This document shows, in pieces, positions 39,356-41,240 of a DNA stretch of 41,240 bases. The DNA comes from Patescibacteria group bacterium (GTDB lineage Bacteria; Patescibacteriota; Patescibacteriia; 2-12-FULL-60-25): the NCBI GenBank assembly GCA_018830865.1, contig JAHJRN010000012.1:1-41240 (forward strand). The letters run 5' to 3'. Each line of letters begins with the position of its first letter. Within the stretch, counting starts at the first letter, position 1. Under the pieces are notes generated by a model. It worked only from the letters and a program-made list of their open reading frames with translations. It had not been told where the DNA came from and searched no databases. The position numbers were made by a program, and so were the translations under genes.

Positions 39356-39430
39356 TGGTGCCGAGGGCCAGGATCGAACTGGCGACGCAAGGATTTTCAG
39401 TCCTTCGCTCTACCACTGAGCTACCTCGGC
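39356..39430 (-). tRNA. tRNA-Phe(GAA)
   Basis: 75 nt with encoded CCA. Acceptor GCCGAGG pairs with CCTCGGC, discriminator A. Anticodon stem AAGGA/TCCTT, loop CTGAAAA gives anticodon GAA. The first ten nucleotides overlap the 3' end of the mgtC-like gene, whose stop codon TAG is formed by tRNA positions 8-10. Confidence 0.95.
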
Positions 39431-39909
39431 GTTCTCTTCTTCTTTCTCTTCGATATCGACAAGTTCTTATCCATCCACTCCTCACGTCCCATGATTTTGG
39501 CGTCCAGCGGTCCCAGCACGGCGAGGAGGACGAGGACGATGATCGTCGAGATCAACGCGCCTTCGTAGAACCCGAATCCGGTCAAGATGCCGATTCCCGC
39601 GCAGACCCACATGGTCGCGGCGGTCGTGAGTCCGCGGATGGAACCCGACGCCTGGATGATGGCGCCGGCGCCGATGAACCCGATGCCTTGGACGACCACG
39701 GACGCGACACGGCTCGGATCCGTCGTCTCTGGCCACATGGCGGCGATCGACAATCCGGCAAGCGTCATGATGGCGGCACCGAGGCCGATGAGGGCGTTGG
39801 TCCTGATGCCGGCCGGTTTTTGATGTAGCTCGCGTTCCATGCCGATAAGGCCGGAAAGCGTGGCGGCAGCGATCAGACGCAACGTCAACTCTTGGAGGGT
39901 GAGGTCCAT
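39421..39909 (-). CDS. MgtC/SapB family membrane protein
   Basis: 162 aa. Four or five hydrophobic helices with the MgtC core: GLIGMERELHQKPAGIRTNAL, VVVQGIGFIGAGAIIQ, and IRGLTTAATMWVCAGIGILTG. The C-terminal cytoplasmic tail is short and basic (SISKRKKKRTPR), lacking the ACT-like domain of Salmonella MgtC. Family roles include magnesium stress survival and inhibition of F-type ATPase in pathogens; the role here is unknown. The start is ATG 39909, after a good promoter; the upstream open frame runs through the tRNA-Gly gene. The stop codon lies within tRNA-Phe. Confidence 0.9.
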   Translation of the reverse strand: MDLTLQELTLRLIAAATLSGLIGMERELHQKPAGIRTNALIGLGAAIMTLAGLSIAAMWPETTDPSRVASVVVQGIGFIGAGAIIQASGSIRGLTTAATMWVCAGIGILTGFGFYEGALISTIIVLVLLAVLGPLDAKIMGREEWMDKNLSISKRKKKRTPR

Positions 39910-39924
39910 ACGACAAGCGAAGAA

Positions 39925-39953
39925 AGGATAGCGCGGGACGCGGTCCATGGCAA
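39925..39953 (-). promoter_or_regulatory. Promoter of the mgtC-like gene and tRNA-Phe
   Basis: On the minus strand TTGCCA, 17 nt, TATCCT, with the ATG 15 nt past the -10 box, giving a very short leader. Confidence 0.65.
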
Positions 39954-39960
39954 GGGTTTT

Positions 39961-39986
39961 AAAACGAAAAGACCCCATTTGGGGCC
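39961..39986 (-). terminator. Terminator of tRNA-Gly
   Basis: Six-bp stem (39971-39976 with 39981-39986, one G-U), loop AAAT, followed on the minus strand by TTTTCGTTTT. Confidence 0.8.
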
Positions 39987-39994
39987 ATCTCGTA

Positions 39995-40069
39995 TGGAGC
40001 GGGTAGCGGGAATCGAACCCGCCTCTCAACCTTGGAAGGGTCGCATAATAGCCACTATACGATACCCGC
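39995..40069 (-). tRNA. tRNA-Gly(TCC)
   Basis: 75 nt with encoded CCA. Acceptor GCGGGTA pairs with TACCCGC, discriminator T73, as is usual for glycine. Anticodon loop CTTCCAA gives anticodon TCC. T arm GCGGG-TTCGATT-CCCGC. Confidence 0.95.
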
Positions 40070-40084
40070 GTGTTTTGTGGCCGC

Positions 40085-40113
40085 ATCATACGCAACGTCC
40101 GAAGTTTATGCAA
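40085..40113 (-). promoter_or_regulatory. Promoter of tRNA-Gly
   Basis: On the minus strand TTGCAT, 17 nt, TATGAT, 15 nt before the mature tRNA 5' end. Confidence 0.7.
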
Positions 40114-40125
40114 TCGTCCTGAATC

Positions 40126-40154
40126 TCGACAGACGGATGAATTTCGGATAGGAT
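40126..40154 (+). promoter_or_regulatory. Promoter of tRNA-Pro(TGG)
   Basis: TCGACA, 17 nt, TAGGAT, 10 nt before the mature tRNA 5' end; back to back with the tRNA-Gly promoter. Confidence 0.65.
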
Positions 40155-40164
40155 TGAGCCGCTT

Positions 40165-40240
40165 CGGGCTGTAGCGCAGTTGGTAGCGCACCTGCTTTGG
40201 GAGCAGGGGGTCGTGGGTTCGAGTCCCGCCAGCCCGACCA
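40165..40240 (+). tRNA. tRNA-Pro(TGG)
   Basis: 76 nt with encoded CCA. Acceptor CGGGCTG pairs with CAGCCCG, discriminator A. Anticodon stem CCTGC/GCAGG, loop TTTGGGA gives anticodon TGG. The acceptor and D arm are nearly the same as in tRNA-Pro(GGG) at 25969-26044. Confidence 0.95.
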
Positions 40241-40242
40241 TA

Positions 40243-40270
40243 CGAAAACCCCCTTGTCGGGGGTTCTTCG
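40243..40270. terminator. Bidirectional terminator between tRNA-Pro(TGG) and tRNA-Ile
   Basis: Core stem ACCCCC-TTGTC-GGGGGT (40248-40264) extended by CGAAA/TTCG pairs. T-rich on both exits (TTCTTCG on plus, TTTTCG on minus), fitting two convergent tRNA genes. Confidence 0.8.
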
Positions 40271-40273
40271 TTA

Positions 40274-40350
40274 TGGTGCGCGTGCCTGGACTCGAACCAG
40301 GGACCTTCACATTATCAGTGTGACGCTCTAACCACCTGAGCTACACGCGC
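40274..40350 (-). tRNA. tRNA-Ile(GAT)
   Basis: 77 nt with encoded CCA. Acceptor GCGCGTG pairs with CACGCGC, discriminator A. Anticodon stem TCACA/TGTGA, loop CTGATAA gives anticodon GAT. It is here as a lone tRNA and not in an rRNA spacer. Confidence 0.95.
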
Positions 40351-40409
40351 CTGTCTCTGAAAGCGACGCTATCGTATACGAAAGCCGTCGCGATGGCAAG
40401 GACCGCCCA

Positions 40410-41156
40410 TCACCCGAAAATCTCCTGCCGGAACGACGATGCCGGGTCGACGCCGAGCTCCTCGGCGACGGTCTTGACCCCATCCACCAGGTCCTTGGGT
40501 CCGCATGCATAGAAGCGACAGGCCGCCGGATCGGACACATGTCGTTTCACCATCTCCGCATCGACATGCCCGGTCTCGCCGTCCCATCCCTCGAGCGCCT
40601 CGCGCGTGACGACGGGGACGAACCGGAACGACGGATGCTCGGACGCGAGCGACCGCAGCTCCTTCTCGAACGCCATGTCCTCACGTCCCCGGCATGAATA
40701 GAAGAGCGTCGTCTCGCGCGGGAACGCGCGGTCCGCGAGCTCAAGGACCATGCTCCGCAATGGCGTGATGCCGATACCTCCGCCGACGAAAACGACCGGC
40801 GCGTCAAACACGTCGAGCGTGAACTTCCCGAACGGACCCTGCGCGCCCAACACGTCGCCGACCTTCGACCCGACGATGCGGCGCGACGTCTCGCCCGCCT
40901 CCTTCACCGCGACCTCGAAGGACGTCGCGGACGCGGACGGTGCGGACGCGACGGAATACGACCGCCTGATCGTCGTCTCCTCCGGCGTGTTCACGCGAAG
41001 CATCACGAACTGCCCGGCAAGGAACGGGAACATCGGCACGCCGTCGGCCGGCTCCAACGTCAACATAGCCGTCCCGTGGGCGACCGTTTCGTTCCGCGTG
41101 ACGCGGAAGGGTCGGATGGAAGATGAAGTGGTCATGACAGGGGTATTGTTCGACAT
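40410..41156 (-). CDS. Ferredoxin-reductase-like FAD/NAD(P)H oxidoreductase
   Basis: 248 aa, two domains. FAD-binding beta barrel with RSYS at 65-68 (RxYS motif) and a GPFGKF segment near 107; NAD(P)-binding domain with GGGIGITP at 125-132, YSCRGREDMAFEKEL at about 153-167, FYACGP at 215-220 and the C-terminal EIFG. No 2Fe-2S ferredoxin domain is fused, so electrons must go to a separate partner. Possible roles are flavodoxin/ferredoxin reduction or as a reductase of an oxygenase; no partner is adjacent. Start ATG 41156 is used; MTTSSS at 41135 is an alternative. No Shine-Dalgarno sequence. Confidence 0.87.
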   Translation of the reverse strand: MSNNTPVMTTSSSIRPFRVTRNETVAHGTAMLTLEPADGVPMFPFLAGQFVMLRVNTPEETTIRRSYSVASAPSASATSFEVAVKEAGETSRRIVGSKVGDVLGAQGPFGKFTLDVFDAPVVFVGGGIGITPLRSMVLELADRAFPRETTLFYSCRGREDMAFEKELRSLASEHPSFRFVPVVTREALEGWDGETGHVDAEMVKRHVSDPAACRFYACGPKDLVDGVKTVAEELGVDPASSFRQEIFG

Positions 41157-41171
41157 CAGAGAATAATTCGT

Positions 41172-41207
41172 CGTTGCGAACCCCGTCCGACGGGGTGAAG
41201 CAATCTT
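41172..41207. repeat. Dispersed palindrome of the TTGCGAA...GAAGCAATCT type
   Basis: A perfect 7-bp inverted repeat ACCCCGT-CCG-ACGGGGT (41180-41196) flanked by CGTTGCGA on the left and GAAGCAATCTTA on the right; the outer GTTGC/GCAAT arms also nearly pair. The flanks match a palindromic repeat type common in bacterial genomes. It lies upstream of the reductase gene. Confidence 0.6.
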
Positions 41208-41240
41208 ACCTTGATTCTTCGTGCTTACAAATCCGACGAC

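Noticed and set aside
1-41240. Recoded UGA (Gly or Trp), as in some CPR lineages
   Set aside because: TGA closes many genes at ATGA and TGATATG junctions with family-typical C-termini; no conserved protein reads through TGA.
1-41240. CRISPR array or cas genes
   Set aside because: No regularly spaced direct repeats and no Cas-like proteins were seen; the only defence genes are mod and res.

Overview
The window is a chromosomal segment of a bacterium that looks like a member of the Candidate Phyla Radiation (Patescibacteria). Pointers are the absence of rpmD (uL30) between rpsE and rplO, a DUF4012 protein next to a DUF11-type surface protein and a GT4 glycosyltransferase, tRNA genes with encoded CCA, short intergenic gaps, and few Shine-Dalgarno sequences. 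TGA is used as a normal stop codon at many ATGA start/stop overlaps, so the code is not the UGA=Gly code of Gracilibacteria/SR1. Base composition is GC-rich throughout, except for one clearly AT-richer island at about 29.45-33.50 kb. The phylum-level assignment is inference; no rRNA gene is present.

Layout. 0.2-4.3 kb (minus): a tightly coupled unit DUF389 - presenilin-like protease - adk - map - ruvX - recO, with its own promoter, just after the secY terminator. 4.4-20.8 kb (minus): the str, S10 and spc ribosomal clusters in series, rpsL - rpsG - fusA - [Cys-peptidase-like gene - Phd-like small protein] - tuf - rpsJ - (281-nt structured leader) - rplC-D-W-B-rpsS-rplV-rpsC-rplP-rpmC-rpsQ-rplN-X-E-rpsZ-rpsH-rplF-R-rpsE-rplO-secY. 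Clear promoters lie before rpsL and tuf. Most gene junctions are 0-6 nt or 4-nt overlaps, so translation is probably coupled. 20.8-25.9 kb: a large membrane protein and an M50 site-2 protease (minus), divergent from rpmB (plus); then a LOG-family protein, a PH-like membrane protein, HU and a CDP-alcohol phosphatidyltransferase (all minus).

25.9-29.4 kb: tRNA-Pro(GGG), a gene-free stretch with a candidate small RNA, a small unknown gene, ndk (all minus), then rpmF - nusB - rnc - tRNA-Arg(TCG) on plus. 29.4-33.5 kb: an AT-rich Type III restriction-modification island (mod-res, minus) beside the tRNA-Arg gene. 33.5-39.2 kb: a cell-surface cluster (GT4 glycosyltransferase, DUF4012, DUF11-like protein) on minus. 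39.3-41.2 kb: a tRNA cluster (Phe, Gly, Pro-TGG, Ile) around an mgtC-like gene, then a flavin reductase-family gene and a dispersed palindrome.

The genes mostly serve ribosome assembly, translation elongation, protein export and N-terminal maturation, with a surface-glycan module and a mobile defence module attached. The observations most worth following are the rpsJ-rplC leader, which can be drawn as two mutually exclusive folds with a possible mini-ORF; the candidate sRNA near 26.2 kb; the presenilin-like protease in the secY-adk interval; the mgtC stop codon supplied by the tRNA-Phe gene; and the long RGG-containing tail on ribosomal protein S5.
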